Shown here: positions 1 to 8,256 of the stretch, piece by piece | How positions within the stretch are numbered: the first letter of the stretch is position 1 | How the letters are laid out: each line of letters opens with the position of its first letter | From: Rhizorhabdus dicambivorans | GTDB taxonomy: Bacteria > Pseudomonadota > Alphaproteobacteria > Sphingomonadales > Sphingomonadaceae | Reading direction: 5' to 3' | Length of the DNA stretch: 64,000 nt | NCBI RefSeq assembly: GCF_002355275.1 | Contig: NZ_CP023449.1 | Location: forward strand, 4,008,001-4,072,000 | Notes under the pieces: generated by a model | What the model was told of the DNA's origin: nothing | What the model saw: only the letters and a program-made list of their open reading frames with translations | The model's database searches: none | Position numbers and translations under genes: made by a program

Positions 1-393
1 GGCCACCGTCTCGCCATTCTCCGGATCGGTCAGCGTCCGCGAATAGATGATCGTCGCGCCCTTGCCCTCGCCCCGGTCGATCACCGCATCGACCTTCATA
101 TGACCGACGAGCCGGCCGGTGGCCGGCAGCGGACGATAGAGCTCGAGGCCCTGGGCGCCATGCAGGATCTTGCTCCAGTCGACCCCGGTGCGAGGATCCT
201 GCAACCAGAAACCTTCATTGGCGATCATCACCGCCATGGTGGGAACGGCCTGCAACCGCTTCTCATAGACATAGTCCAGATCGCTTCCCTCGGGCCGGAT
301 GCCGAGGCCGAGCGCATAGAGAATGGTGCGCGACGCATCATAGTCTTCCACGATCGGGCCAGCCGTCCAGTTCCTGACCACATCGACGTCCAT
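1..393 (-). CDS. MaoC-type enoyl-CoA hydratase, N-terminal part (cut by window edge)
   Basis: Only the first 131 codons are in the window; the gene continues past the left edge. The ATG at 393 follows AGGGAGGAT at good spacing. The visible part carries DYDASRTILYALGLG (about residues 17-31) and then VYEKRLQAVPTMAVMIA, the pattern of the N-terminal hot-dog fold of hydratase-2 / MaoC-like proteins. These hydrate trans-2-enoyl-CoA to 3-hydroxyacyl-CoA in beta-oxidation. The catalytic Asp-His pair of the family lies in the C-terminal half and cannot be checked here. It is divergent from the SDR-thiolase-SDR operon at 528, which would supply the next two beta-oxidation steps. Family call fairly sure; substrate unknown. 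Confidence 0.8.
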   Translation of the reverse strand, partial: MDVDVVRNWTAGPIVEDYDASRTILYALGLGIRPEGSDLDYVYEKRLQAVPTMAVMIANEGFWLQDPRTGVDWSKILHGAQGLELYRPLPATGRLVGHMKVDAVIDRGEGKGATIIYSRTLTDPENGETVA

Positions 394-448
394 CAGATCC
401 TCCCTTTCGATCCAGCGTCATCGTGCGGCGGTCAGCAGTCATCCACTA

Positions 449-466
449 GCAAAGCGACTAGTTTGC
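449..466. promoter_or_regulatory. Possible island motif in divergent promoter region
   Basis: The 134-base gap between the MaoC gene and the SDR holds GCAAAGCGACTAGTTTGC. Its ends GCAAA/TTTGC are inverted repeats, and the core GCGACTAGTT is a weak match to the recurring WWGGMYAGGT pattern seen upstream of other genes in this island. Inferred operator; no protein assigned. Confidence 0.3.
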
Positions 467-527
467 CCCCGCTCTCCCCCACCATAGAGCCGCTCCAATA
501 GGCATCGGCCCGATGATGGAGGAATCT

Positions 528-1355
528 TTGTCCAGCTTGGATGGTAAGGTCGCGATCGTTTCCGGCTCCGGCCGTGGGATCGGGCGGGCGATGGCGCTCA
601 AGCTCGCCTCGGAAGGGGCCGCCGTCGTGATCAACGATATCGACGAGGCACCCGCAGCCGAGGCGAAGGCCGCGATCGAGGCGATCGGCGGCCGTGCGAC
701 GACGGTGGTGGGGGACGTCACCGCCGCCGACTTCGGCGACCGCTTCGTCGGCGCGGCACTGAACGAATTCGGCCGGCTCGATATCGTCATCAACAATGCC
801 GGCTATGCGCTCGACAACCTTATGCAGAAGGCCGACAGCGACCAGTTCGAAGCCATGCTCGACGTCCACGCGGCGGCGCCGTTCCGCATTCTCAAGGCCG
901 CCTTCCCGCACTTCCGCGAGCAGGCCCGCATCGAAGCCGAGAACGGCCAGGAGATATTCCGCAAGGTCGTCAACATCTCGTCGATCGTGGCGCTGGCAGG
1001 CAATCCCGGCCAGGTGTCCTATTCGGCCGGCAAGGCCGCGATCATCGGCATGACCCGGACGCTTGCCAAGGAATGGGGCCGCTACAAGGTCAACGTCAAC
1101 GCGATCGCCTATGGCGTGATCCAGACCCGGATCGTCCAGCCGGTGGCGGGCGACAAGCCGGCGGTGAAGATCGGCGACCGCGAGATCGCGATGGGCATTC
1201 CGGAGAAGCTTCACCAGGCCATCAGCGCGCAGATCCCGATCGGGCGCTGGGGCACGCCGGAAGAGGCGGCCAATGCCGCCTATCTGTTCTGCACCCCCGA
1301 ATCCAACTTCATCAGCGGCCAGGTAATCACGGTCGCCGGCGGCGCCACGGGCTGA
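528..1355 (+). CDS. SDR family oxidoreductase (3-hydroxyacyl-CoA dehydrogenase-like)
   Basis: About 275 residues, normal for a classical SDR. The nucleotide-binding motif SGSGRGIG, the NNAG motif and the active-site YSAGK are all present, and the C-terminus ends ISGQVITVAGGATG. I prefer the TTG start at 528, because GGAGGA lies five bases before it and the protein then starts LSSLDGKVAIVSG. An ATG at 513 in the same frame lacks a ribosome site. Next to a MaoC hydratase and a thiolase it probably oxidises a 3-hydroxyacyl-CoA, as the SDR part of MFE-2 proteins does; that is inference. First gene of a three-gene operon. Confidence 0.85.
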   Translation: MSSLDGKVAIVSGSGRGIGRAMALKLASEGAAVVINDIDEAPAAEAKAAIEAIGGRATTVVGDVTAADFGDRFVGAALNEFGRLDIVINNAGYALDNLMQKADSDQFEAMLDVHAAAPFRILKAAFPHFREQARIEAENGQEIFRKVVNISSIVALAGNPGQVSYSAGKAAIIGMTRTLAKEWGRYKVNVNAIAYGVIQTRIVQPVAGDKPAVKIGDREIAMGIPEKLHQAISAQIPIGRWGTPEEAANAAYLFCTPESNFISGQVITVAGGATG

Positions 1356-1365
1356 GAAGGACCAT

Positions 1366-2577
1366 ATGATGACCGACGTCGCCATTGTCTCCACCGCACG
1401 CACCGGCATGGCCAAATCGGTGCGGGGCAGTTTCAACGCCACCCACCCCATCCGCCTCGCCGGCCACGCGATCAGCCATGCTGTCGAGCGCGCGAAGCTC
1501 GATCCCGCCGAGGTCGAGGACGTGCTGCTCGGCACCAGCCATCCCGAAGGGGCGACCGGCTTCAACATCGGCCGCAACGCCGCGATCGCGGCGGGCTGCC
1601 CCGCGTCGACCAGCGGCGCCACCGTCAACCGCTACTGCGCTTCGGGCCTCCAGGCGATCGCCATGGCGGCTGGCCGCATCCGCGGTGAAGGCGTGCCGGT
1701 TATGGTCGCCGGTGGCGTCGAATCGATCTCGCTGGTCGAACGGGGCGGCAGCTTCAACCTGGGACACGCCACCGAGGCCGGCCTACTCCAGACCAAGCCC
1801 GCCCTCTGGATGCCGATGATCGAGACTGCGGAGATCGTCGCCGACCGCTATGGCGTCAGCCGCGAGGCTCAGGACGCGTTCGCCCTGCTGAGCCAGCAGC
1901 GCACCGCCGCCGCTCAGGCCGCCGGCCGCTTCGACGCCGAGATCGTGCCGCTGACCACCATCTGGAAGAAGGCCGACAAGGCCAGCGGCACCACCGTCGA
2001 CGTGGAAGTGACGGTGACTTCCGACGAATGCAACCGCGCGGATACTACCCTGGAATCGCTCCAGGCCCTCGCCCCGGTCTACAAGAACGGAGCGATCGTG
2101 AAGGATGGCCGCTTCGTTACCGCCGGCAATGCCAGCCAGCAGTCCGACGGCGCCAGCGCCTGCGTGATGATGAGCGGGGCCGAAGCCGATCGACGCGGAA
2201 TATCCCCGCTCGGATGGTTCCGCGGCTTCGCCACCGCGGGCTGCGAGCCGGAGGAGATGGGCATCGGCCCCGTCTTCGCCGTTCCCCGCCTGCTCGAACG
2301 CCATGGCCTGACGGTCGGCGATATCGGGTTGTGGGAGCTCAACGAGGCCTTCGCATCGCAGGCGGTCTATTGCCGCGACAAGCTCGGCCTCGATCCCGAC
2401 AAGGTCAATGTCGATGGCGGCGCCATCGCCGTCGGCCACCCCTATGGCATGACCGGCGCGCGTTGCGTGGGCCACGCCTTGATCGAGGGCAGGCGCCGTG
2501 GCATCCGCTGGGCGGTCGTCACCATGTGCATCGGAGCGGGTATGGGCGCCGCCGGCCTTCTCGAAATCAATGGCTGA
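1366..2577 (+). CDS. Acetyl-CoA C-acyltransferase (thiolase)
   Basis: A 403-residue classical thiolase. All active-site elements are visible: the nucleophilic Cys in NRYCASGLQ (near residue 88), NEAFASQA, the His in GGAIAVGHPYGMTGAR, and the C-terminal Cys in CIGAGMGAAG. It cleaves 3-ketoacyl-CoA with CoA to release acetyl-CoA (or propionyl-CoA), or runs in reverse. It starts 10 bases after the SDR, with AGAAGGA before ATG-ATG, and its last codons overlap the next SDR. In this setting a degradative beta-oxidation role is most likely. Unlike the two thiolase-like proteins paired with DUF35 further on, this one is a complete catalytic thiolase. Confidence 0.9.
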   Translation: MMTDVAIVSTARTGMAKSVRGSFNATHPIRLAGHAISHAVERAKLDPAEVEDVLLGTSHPEGATGFNIGRNAAIAAGCPASTSGATVNRYCASGLQAIAMAAGRIRGEGVPVMVAGGVESISLVERGGSFNLGHATEAGLLQTKPALWMPMIETAEIVADRYGVSREAQDAFALLSQQRTAAAQAAGRFDAEIVPLTTIWKKADKASGTTVDVEVTVTSDECNRADTTLESLQALAPVYKNGAIVKDGRFVTAGNASQQSDGASACVMMSGAEADRRGISPLGWFRGFATAGCEPEEMGIGPVFAVPRLLERHGLTVGDIGLWELNEAFASQAVYCRDKLGLDPDKVNVDGGAIAVGHPYGMTGARCVGHALIEGRRRGIRWAVVTMCIGAGMGAAGLLEING

Positions 2578-3346
2578 ACAGGGCCGCCTGGCCGGCAAGA
2601 CCGCGCTGGTAACCGGCGCAGGATCCGGCATCGGCCGGGCGATCGCCTCGCGCTTCGCCGCGCAGGGCGCCACCATATTGTTCACCGACATCGATGGCGA
2701 CAGGGCGGCGCAGGCCGCAAGCGCAGCCGGCGGCCATGCGATGCGCCTCGACGTTACCGACGAGGCGGGCTGGGCCGCCGCCGCCGAGCAGGCCGAAGCC
2801 GTGCTGGGCGGGCTCCATATCCTCGTCAACAATGCCGGTATATGCGAGCCGGGTTCGGTCGAGGACACCGATCTCGCCAGCTGGCGCAAGACCCATGCGA
2901 TCAATCTCGACGGCGTGTTCCTCGGCTGCCGCACGCTGCTGCCGCTTATGACGCGGACGACGGAGAGGGACGGCCATGGTGGCGCCATCCTGAATATCTC
3001 ATCGGTTTCGGCGATGGTCGCGGCCGGCAATTTCGCCAGCTATAATTCATCCAAGGCGGCGGTACGACACCTCAGCAAGTCCGTCGCGCTCCATTGCGCG
3101 CGCAAGGGCTATGCGGTGCGCTGCAATTCGATCCACCCGACCTTCATCGACACGCCGCTGATCGATGGCCTTGGCGCGGGCGCCGACCATGGCGCGATGA
3201 TCGCCAAGCTCGCCCGGCAGGTGCCAATGGGACGGGTCGGCGATACCGACGATGTCGCCTGGGCGGCCGTCTATCTCTGCTCCGACGAGGCGAAGTTCGT
3301 GACCGGCGCCGAGCTGGTGATCGACGGGGGCCTCTCGGCGCAATAA
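2570..3346 (+). CDS. SDR family oxidoreductase
   Basis: 258 residues beginning MAEQGRLAGKTALVTG. It has TGAGSGIG for cofactor binding, NNAG and the active-site YNSSK; the C-terminus GAELVIDGGLSAQ is typical of classical SDRs. The ATG at 2570 overlaps the thiolase stop by eight bases (ATGGCTGA), so translation is probably coupled. A longer frame upstream exists only as overlap with the thiolase and is not used. Third gene of the SDR-thiolase-SDR operon. Likely an alcohol/ketone dehydrogenase of the degraded compound; substrate unknown. Confidence 0.87.
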   Translation: MAEQGRLAGKTALVTGAGSGIGRAIASRFAAQGATILFTDIDGDRAAQAASAAGGHAMRLDVTDEAGWAAAAEQAEAVLGGLHILVNNAGICEPGSVEDTDLASWRKTHAINLDGVFLGCRTLLPLMTRTTERDGHGGAILNISSVSAMVAAGNFASYNSSKAAVRHLSKSVALHCARKGYAVRCNSIHPTFIDTPLIDGLGAGADHGAMIAKLARQVPMGRVGDTDDVAWAAVYLCSDEAKFVTGAELVIDGGLSAQ

Positions 3347-3371
3347 AAAATCGCCGCCCCCGCAGGGGCGG
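3345..3371 (-). terminator. Rho-independent terminator for the minus-strand SDR
   Basis: A perfect 7-bp stem CCGCCCC/GGGGCGG (3354-3360 with 3365-3371) and loop CGCA. Read on the minus strand it is followed by a run of six T (3350-3345). It sits between convergent genes and suits the gene ending at 3400. Confidence 0.75.
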
Positions 3372-3399
3372 GGACGGCGCAGGGGGGATATTGATCGGT

Positions 3400-4140
3400 T
3401 CAGGTGGCCGAGCAGATCGACAGGCCGCCATCGACCACAAAGTCGCAACCCGTGGTGTAGGAAGAGGCATCCGAGGCCAGGAAGACCACGGTCTGGGCGA
3501 CCTCGTCAGGCGAACCCTTGCGCTTGATCGGCTGGTCGACCGGGTCATCCATGCCGACGGTCATAGCCGTATCGATCATGCCGGGATGGACGGCGTTGAC
3601 GCGGATATTGTCGTCGCCCACCTCCAGCGCGACGCATTTCGTCATGCCGCGCACCGCCCATTTGCAGGCGGTGTAGAGCGACAGCGAGCGCACCCCGCGC
3701 ATCGCCGCGCAGCTTGCGATGTTGACGATGCTGCCGCCGCCCGCGCGGCGCATTGCCGGAATGATCGCCTTGATGCCCTGGAACACGCCCAGCACATCGA
3801 CGTCGATCATCCGCCGCGCCTCGTCCTCCGGGCAATGTTCCAGATCGCCCCAGATCGCGATGCCGGCGTTGTTCACCAGCACCGAGACCGGACCGAAGGC
3901 CTCTTCCGCCGCCGTGATGGCCCCGGCCCATTGCTCGGCCGAGGTGACATCGAAGGCATGGGACCGGGCGTTGGCGCCGATCGCGGCGGCCACCGCCTCG
4001 GCTCCACCGGCGTTGATGTCGGTGACAAGCACCTTCGCCCCCGCCCCGGCCAGCGCCCGGGCAAAGGCCGCGCCCATGCCCTGCGCCGCGCCGGTGACGA
4101 TCGCCACCTTGCCTGCCAGTACGCCTTCGCTTGCCGTCAT
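3400..4140 (-). CDS. SDR family oxidoreductase
   Basis: 246 residues from MTASEGVLAGKVAIVTG, with TGAAQGMG, NNAG and the active-site YTACK; ends CDFVVDGGLSICSAT. The ATG at 4140 has GAAAGGAAGG just upstream; the open frame beyond it lies inside the TonB gene and is rejected. It is the last gene of the operon P450 - SnoaL-like - TonB receptor - SDR, 11 bases behind the receptor, and is followed by a clear terminator. It likely oxidises a hydroxyl introduced by the P450 of the same operon; this is inferred from position only. Confidence 0.87.
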   Translation of the reverse strand: MTASEGVLAGKVAIVTGAAQGMGAAFARALAGAGAKVLVTDINAGGAEAVAAAIGANARSHAFDVTSAEQWAGAITAAEEAFGPVSVLVNNAGIAIWGDLEHCPEDEARRMIDVDVLGVFQGIKAIIPAMRRAGGGSIVNIASCAAMRGVRSLSLYTACKWAVRGMTKCVALEVGDDNIRVNAVHPGMIDTAMTVGMDDPVDQPIKRKGSPDEVAQTVVFLASDASSYTTGCDFVVDGGLSICSAT

Positions 4141-4151
4141 CGTCCTTCCTT

Positions 4152-6389
4152 TCAGAACTTGTAACCGAGGCTGACGCCGATCTCGCGCGGCGGGGCATAG
4201 GCGCCCGCGTCGCCCTCGTTCGAGATGGTGGTGGCGACGACATAGGCCTTGTTGGTGAGGTTGCGGCCATAGATGCCGAACCGCCAGCGGCTGTCCTCCG
4301 GCGTGTAGCCGATCTGGCTGTTGAGGGTCGCGTAGCCGTGGGTCTTGACCCGGCCGGTCAGCTCCCACTTATAGGAGGAGGAATAATAGAGCGTCGCGTT
4401 GCCGTCGACCTTTCCGCCCAGCATCTCGCGGTTGTAGTTGAGCGTCAGGTTACCGCTGAACTTCGGCGTCTTGAGCAGACGGTCTCCGCTCGCGTCATAT
4501 TGCACCTGCTGGAGGCCGGCAGCCGTCAGCGGGAAATCGAATGCGACGCCGTTCGGGTAGGCACCATATTTGGCATGCGGCAGCCAGGAGCCGGCCGCGC
4601 GGATCGTCAGGCTGTCGCTGAGCCGCAGTGACCCGTCGATGTCGAAGCCGTAGATCTTCGCCTTCGACGCATTGCCGAGCACGGTGCCCAGGCCCAGGTA
4701 GAACTGAACCTGCAGGTCCTTATAGTCATAGTAGAAGGCCGACACGCTCAGGCTGGCATTGGGCGAGCCATATTTGACGCCGATTTCGTAGGAGGTGAGC
4801 GTCTCGGGCTGGGCCACGTCGTTGCTGAGGTTGACCGACTCCAGCACCCCGCTCTTGAAGCCCTTGCTGTAGGTCGCATAGACGTTGGTGCGGCTGTCGA
4901 TGTCGTAGCGGACCGAGATGCGCGGGGTCCATGCGTCCCAGCTCGGGCCGCCGCCGAAGTCGAACGGGGCCGAACCGAGCAGCGATCCGACGCCGCGCTT
5001 GCGCTCCCACGAATAGCGCAGGCCGCCGGTGACATGCAGCGCTTCGCTCGCATCCCAGGTCAGCTCACCGAACGCCGCCAGCGCCTTGGTCTTGACCTGC
5101 GACGCCGTGAAGAAGGGGGCTCCCGGCTGCGGCTTGCCGCCGACCAGCGGATTGTTCACCTCGCTGTCGAGGTGAGAATTGTCGCGATAGTAGAAGAGGC
5201 CGCCGACGAAGCGGACGTCACCGATCTGTTCGGAGGCGAAGTTCAGTTCCTGCTGGAAGGTCCTGCTCGGCCCATAATAGACGACATAGGGGGTGATGCA
5301 GGCGAACGCCGCGACGCAGCTCGGCGCATGGGTGCCGTCGATATCGGATACGACCAGGCCGTTGACATAGCTGTAGCCGGTCAACGACGTCAGCGTGCCG
5401 ATGCCGCCGATGTCGAACTCGCTCTTGAGCGAGGCGCCACGGCTCTTGGTCTTGGAGATGCCTTCGCTGTCCTTGAGCTCGCCGACGACGTGCCACGGAT
5501 GCTGGCTGTAGGTGACGTCGGGGAAAAAGCTGGAGATGGTGACGCCGTTCAGCGAGCGCATCGTGTTGCCGGCATGATCGTTGCGGCGGCCGGCATAGGC
5601 TGACAGCAGGAAACGGATGTCGGAGCTCGGTTCGAAGCGGAGCTTGGCCCGCACGATATAGGCATCGACATTGCCGGCGCGCTTGCCGGTCAGGTCGTTG
5701 GTCAGATAGCCGGCGGTGTTCTCGTAGAAGCCGGCAATGCTGGCGGCGAGCGTGTCCGTGATCGGACCGCTGACATAGCCCTTGGCGGTCAGGTGGTTCG
5801 ACGTCTTGACGTTGTTGCCGACATAGAGCCCTTCGGTGACGGTGAACTCACCCTCCGGCTTGAAGCTGGGCGACTTGGTGGTGACAGAGATGGCACCCCC
5901 GGTCGCGTTACGGCCGAACAATGTGCCCTGCGGACCCTTCAGCACCTCGATCCGCTCGACGTCGGGCAGGTCGAAGATATTGCCCTGCTGGTTGGGCTGA
6001 TAGAGCCCATCCAGATAGATGGCGATCGGCGAATCCGCGCCCGCCGCTGTCAGCGTGGTGCTGACGCCGCGCAGGTTGGGCTGGGCGAACGGGCCCTGGG
6101 CGGTGAAGTTCAGCCCGGGCACGACCTGGTTGAGGTCGCGCATGTTGGAGATGCCCGACCTGGCGAGTTCCGCGCCGGTCTGGGCGACGATGGTGATCGG
6201 CACCTTGCGGACCGATTCCGAGCGGCGCTGCGCGGTGACGACGATGTCGCCGATCGCCTCGCCCTCGCCCGCCGCAGCTTCGGGGTGCGCCGCCGGAGCG
6301 GGGGCCTCCTGGGCCGCTGCCGCCGTCGCCAGCATCGCCGCGCCGACCATCAGCGCCGCGCGGATGCCGAATTGCCGATAAACCTTCAT
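4152..6389 (-). CDS. TonB-dependent outer-membrane receptor
   Basis: 745 residues. Residues 1-26 form a signal peptide ending in AAAAAQ. An acidic linker follows, then IVVTAQRRSESVRKVP at the start of the plug, with GRNATGGAISVTTK in mid-plug. The C-terminal strand ends GVSLGYKF, the aromatic end needed for barrel assembly. There is no N-terminal STN signalling domain, so anti-sigma control is unlikely. It actively imports a large or hydrophobic substrate across the outer membrane, powered by TonB. It sits in one operon with a P450, a SnoaL-like protein and an SDR, which suggests the cargo is the compound these enzymes attack. GGGAAAGG precedes the ATG. Confidence 0.92.
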   Translation of the reverse strand: MKVYRQFGIRAALMVGAAMLATAAAAQEAPAPAAHPEAAAGEGEAIGDIVVTAQRRSESVRKVPITIVAQTGAELARSGISNMRDLNQVVPGLNFTAQGPFAQPNLRGVSTTLTAAGADSPIAIYLDGLYQPNQQGNIFDLPDVERIEVLKGPQGTLFGRNATGGAISVTTKSPSFKPEGEFTVTEGLYVGNNVKTSNHLTAKGYVSGPITDTLAASIAGFYENTAGYLTNDLTGKRAGNVDAYIVRAKLRFEPSSDIRFLLSAYAGRRNDHAGNTMRSLNGVTISSFFPDVTYSQHPWHVVGELKDSEGISKTKSRGASLKSEFDIGGIGTLTSLTGYSYVNGLVVSDIDGTHAPSCVAAFACITPYVVYYGPSRTFQQELNFASEQIGDVRFVGGLFYYRDNSHLDSEVNNPLVGGKPQPGAPFFTASQVKTKALAAFGELTWDASEALHVTGGLRYSWERKRGVGSLLGSAPFDFGGGPSWDAWTPRISVRYDIDSRTNVYATYSKGFKSGVLESVNLSNDVAQPETLTSYEIGVKYGSPNASLSVSAFYYDYKDLQVQFYLGLGTVLGNASKAKIYGFDIDGSLRLSDSLTIRAAGSWLPHAKYGAYPNGVAFDFPLTAAGLQQVQYDASGDRLLKTPKFSGNLTLNYNREMLGGKVDGNATLYYSSSYKWELTGRVKTHGYATLNSQIGYTPEDSRWRFGIYGRNLTNKAYVVATTISNEGDAGAYAPPREIGVSLGYKF

Positions 6390-6444
6390 GCTTTTACCTT
6401 TCCCTGAAACGGCGCGCCTTCCCGAACGGCCGGATTGTGTTTCG

Positions 6445-6855
6445 TCATTCGCTGAACAGCATCGTCCAGATGCGCTCGGTGAACAGCCAGCGGCCGTCGA
6501 TGCGGTCGAGCCGATCGTCGTAGCGGCCCAGCGCCTTGCGGATGCTTCCGCTGTGATCTTTCAGCGTCTCCGTGGTGTAGGTGCGAGCCACGGCCTGATC
6601 GCCGTCGATCGCGACGTGCTGCGGAACGCAGAGCAGGAAGACGAAGGGGAACAGCGCCTGCGCGTCCTCGAACGCCTTGCGGATCGCATCCTTGCCCAGC
6701 ACTTCCTCCAGGCCCGGCATGTCCGGAACGCCCCAGCGGCAGTCGTCGGCCCAAAGCGCCATCACCGCGCCGCTGTCGCGCCGCATCACCGCGTCCGAAT
6801 AGCTTTCTATGCAGCAGCGGACCTCGAGCTGATCGCGGATCCATCGATCGGTCAT
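6445..6855 (-). CDS. SnoaL-like / nuclear transport factor 2-like protein
   Basis: 136 residues from MTDRWIRDQLEVRCCIESYSD. The order short alpha-helices, then W.DDCRWGVPDMPG, then a C-terminal sheet ending WLFTERIWTML is that of the NTF2-like cone fold used by SnoaL cyclases, dehydratases and ring-hydroxylating dioxygenase beta subunits. I chose ATG 6855 because CCGGAGGAA precedes it; an ATG 33 bases further up lacks a ribosome site and overlaps the P450 stop. It lies 22 bases behind the P450. A small cyclase, isomerase or dehydratase acting on the oxidised product is plausible, but the family is too broad to fix a reaction. Confidence 0.8.
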   Translation of the reverse strand: MTDRWIRDQLEVRCCIESYSDAVMRRDSGAVMALWADDCRWGVPDMPGLEEVLGKDAIRKAFEDAQALFPFVFLLCVPQHVAIDGDQAVARTYTTETLKDHSGSIRKALGRYDDRLDRIDGRWLFTERIWTMLFSE

Positions 6856-6877
6856 CGCCGGTTCCTCCGGATAGAGC

Positions 6878-8119
6878 TCACGCGACATCCCATTCGAGCT
6901 GTAGCGCCGTGATTACCCGGCTGCCGAAATTGGGCACGTAGCTGATCGCCTGGTCGGGTTTCAGCCGCAGGCTGGGAATGCGCCGCGAAAGGTGCGCCAG
7001 CGCGGCGTTGAGTTCCATCCGCGCGAGCGGCGCGCCGGCGCAGAAATGCTTGCCGGTGTTGAAGGTCATGTGCGGCACAGCCTCGCCCCGGAACGGGCAG
7101 AACTGTTCGGAATCGCCATATTTGCCGGCATCGTGATTGGCCGAACCGAGCATCATGACGACCTTGTCGCCCTTGCGGATCGTCTGCCCGCCGATCTCGC
7201 TATCCTCGGTGCAGTAGCGGAACCAGGCGAGCAGCGGCGCATCGAAGCGCAGGCTTTCCTCGACGAAATCGCTCACCCGATCCGGATTGGCGAGCAGCGC
7301 ATTCCAGCGCTCGCGCTTCTCCAGCAGGTGATAGATGGTGTTGGTGAGGGCGAGCTTCGTGGTCTCATGTCCGGCACCGACGAAGCTGTGGGTGAACATG
7401 ATCACGAGCTCGTCCTCGGTCAGGTTCGCCCGCCCGCTCGACAGTTCGGCGAGGATGTCGCTCAGCAGGTCGTCCTTGGGATTTTCGCGGCGGGCGACGA
7501 TCTTGGCGCGGATATAGTCCTGGAAAGCGACGGCGTTCTTGGCGGCGGAGACCTGCTCCTCTTCGGTCAGCGCGGCGAGCAGCAGCCGGAAGGTGTCGTC
7601 GATCCAGACCGGGAAATGGCTCATATCGTCCTCGGCCTCGTTGAAGCCGATCAGGTTGAGCGTGGTCAGCATCGCCAGCGGATAGGCGAACTCCGAGACA
7701 TATTCGCACGAGCCGCGCGCGATGAATCCATCGATCAGCCGCTCCACCAGGCCGTCGACGATGGGCTGCATCTCGCGCAGCCGCTTGGGGTTGATCACCC
7801 CCATGATCGCGCGGCGGAAACGGGCATGGTCGGGGCCGTCGCCGGACTGGACGTGCCGGGTCTTGTTCCAGTCCACGCCGGTGCCGAGGATGCGCGCCGC
7901 CTCGGGGCAATAGGCACCGCCCTGCGCGGCCTGGAGTGCATTCTCGACGGTGAAGGCCCCGCTGCGCGCGATCTTCACGACATCGTCATAGCGGGTGACG
8001 ATCCAGCCCTGATGCTTCTCGGACCAGAAGATGGGCGCCTTATCGCGCGCCTCGGCCAGAAAACCGTAGACCTCCTCGAACGACGCACCCGCCGGTTCGA
8101 ACTCGTTGATGTGGTCCAC
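6878..8119 (-). CDS. Cytochrome P450
   Basis: 413 residues, a soluble bacterial class I P450 without a membrane anchor. The I-helix motif GAGHETTK (near residue 246), the K-helix ESLRFDAPL (near 285) and the haem-ligand loop FNTGKHFCAGAPLAR (Cys near 358) are all intact. It hydroxylates or epoxidises a hydrophobic substrate with O2 and needs ferredoxin and ferredoxin reductase, neither of which is in this window. GTG start at 8119 with GGGAGAGTGAGG upstream. First gene of a four-gene operon, divergent from the TetR regulator at 8257, with two palindromic sites between them that make repression by that TetR likely. Confidence 0.93.
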   Translation of the reverse strand: MDHINEFEPAGASFEEVYGFLAEARDKAPIFWSEKHQGWIVTRYDDVVKIARSGAFTVENALQAAQGGAYCPEAARILGTGVDWNKTRHVQSGDGPDHARFRRAIMGVINPKRLREMQPIVDGLVERLIDGFIARGSCEYVSEFAYPLAMLTTLNLIGFNEAEDDMSHFPVWIDDTFRLLLAALTEEEQVSAAKNAVAFQDYIRAKIVARRENPKDDLLSDILAELSSGRANLTEDELVIMFTHSFVGAGHETTKLALTNTIYHLLEKRERWNALLANPDRVSDFVEESLRFDAPLLAWFRYCTEDSEIGGQTIRKGDKVVMMLGSANHDAGKYGDSEQFCPFRGEAVPHMTFNTGKHFCAGAPLARMELNAALAHLSRRIPSLRLKPDQAISYVPNFGSRVITALQLEWDVA

Positions 8120-8143
8120 GCCTCACTCTCCCGTCGGTAGAAT

Positions 8144-8192
8144 ATTGGTCGATCCGCCAATTTTGCGGAGAGGTCTTGGTCGATCCACCAAG
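8144..8192. promoter_or_regulatory. Tandem palindromic operators, probably for the TetR at 8257
   Basis: Two near-identical palindromes, ATTGGTCGATCCGCCAAT (8144-8161) and CTTGGTCGATCCACCAAG (8175-8192), share the core TTGGTCGATCC-CCAA and are 31 bases apart centre to centre. They fill the 137-base gap between the P450 operon and the divergent TetR gene. This is the usual layout of an autoregulated TetR repressor with a cognate operon. Confidence 0.75.
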
Positions 8193-8207
8193 AAAAATTT
8201 GATATTG

Positions 8208-8222
8208 GCACTTCTGATAGGT
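8208..8222 (+). promoter_or_regulatory. Copy of the recurring island motif
   Basis: GCACTTCTGATAGGT, ending in ATAGGT, matches GCACATTGGATAGGT at 47382 in 12 of 15 positions. It lies 35 bases before the TetR start. It is separate from the two TetR palindromes. Binding protein unknown. Confidence 0.35.
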
Positions 8223-8256
8223 CGATCGGTGAAGACACCATGCCAAAAGGGCCCAC

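Noticed and set aside
432-1628. Long open frame on the minus strand opposite the SDR and thiolase
   Set aside because: Arg/Asp-rich low-complexity translation with no motifs. The plus strand has intact SDR and thiolase motifs; this is a GC-rich shadow frame.
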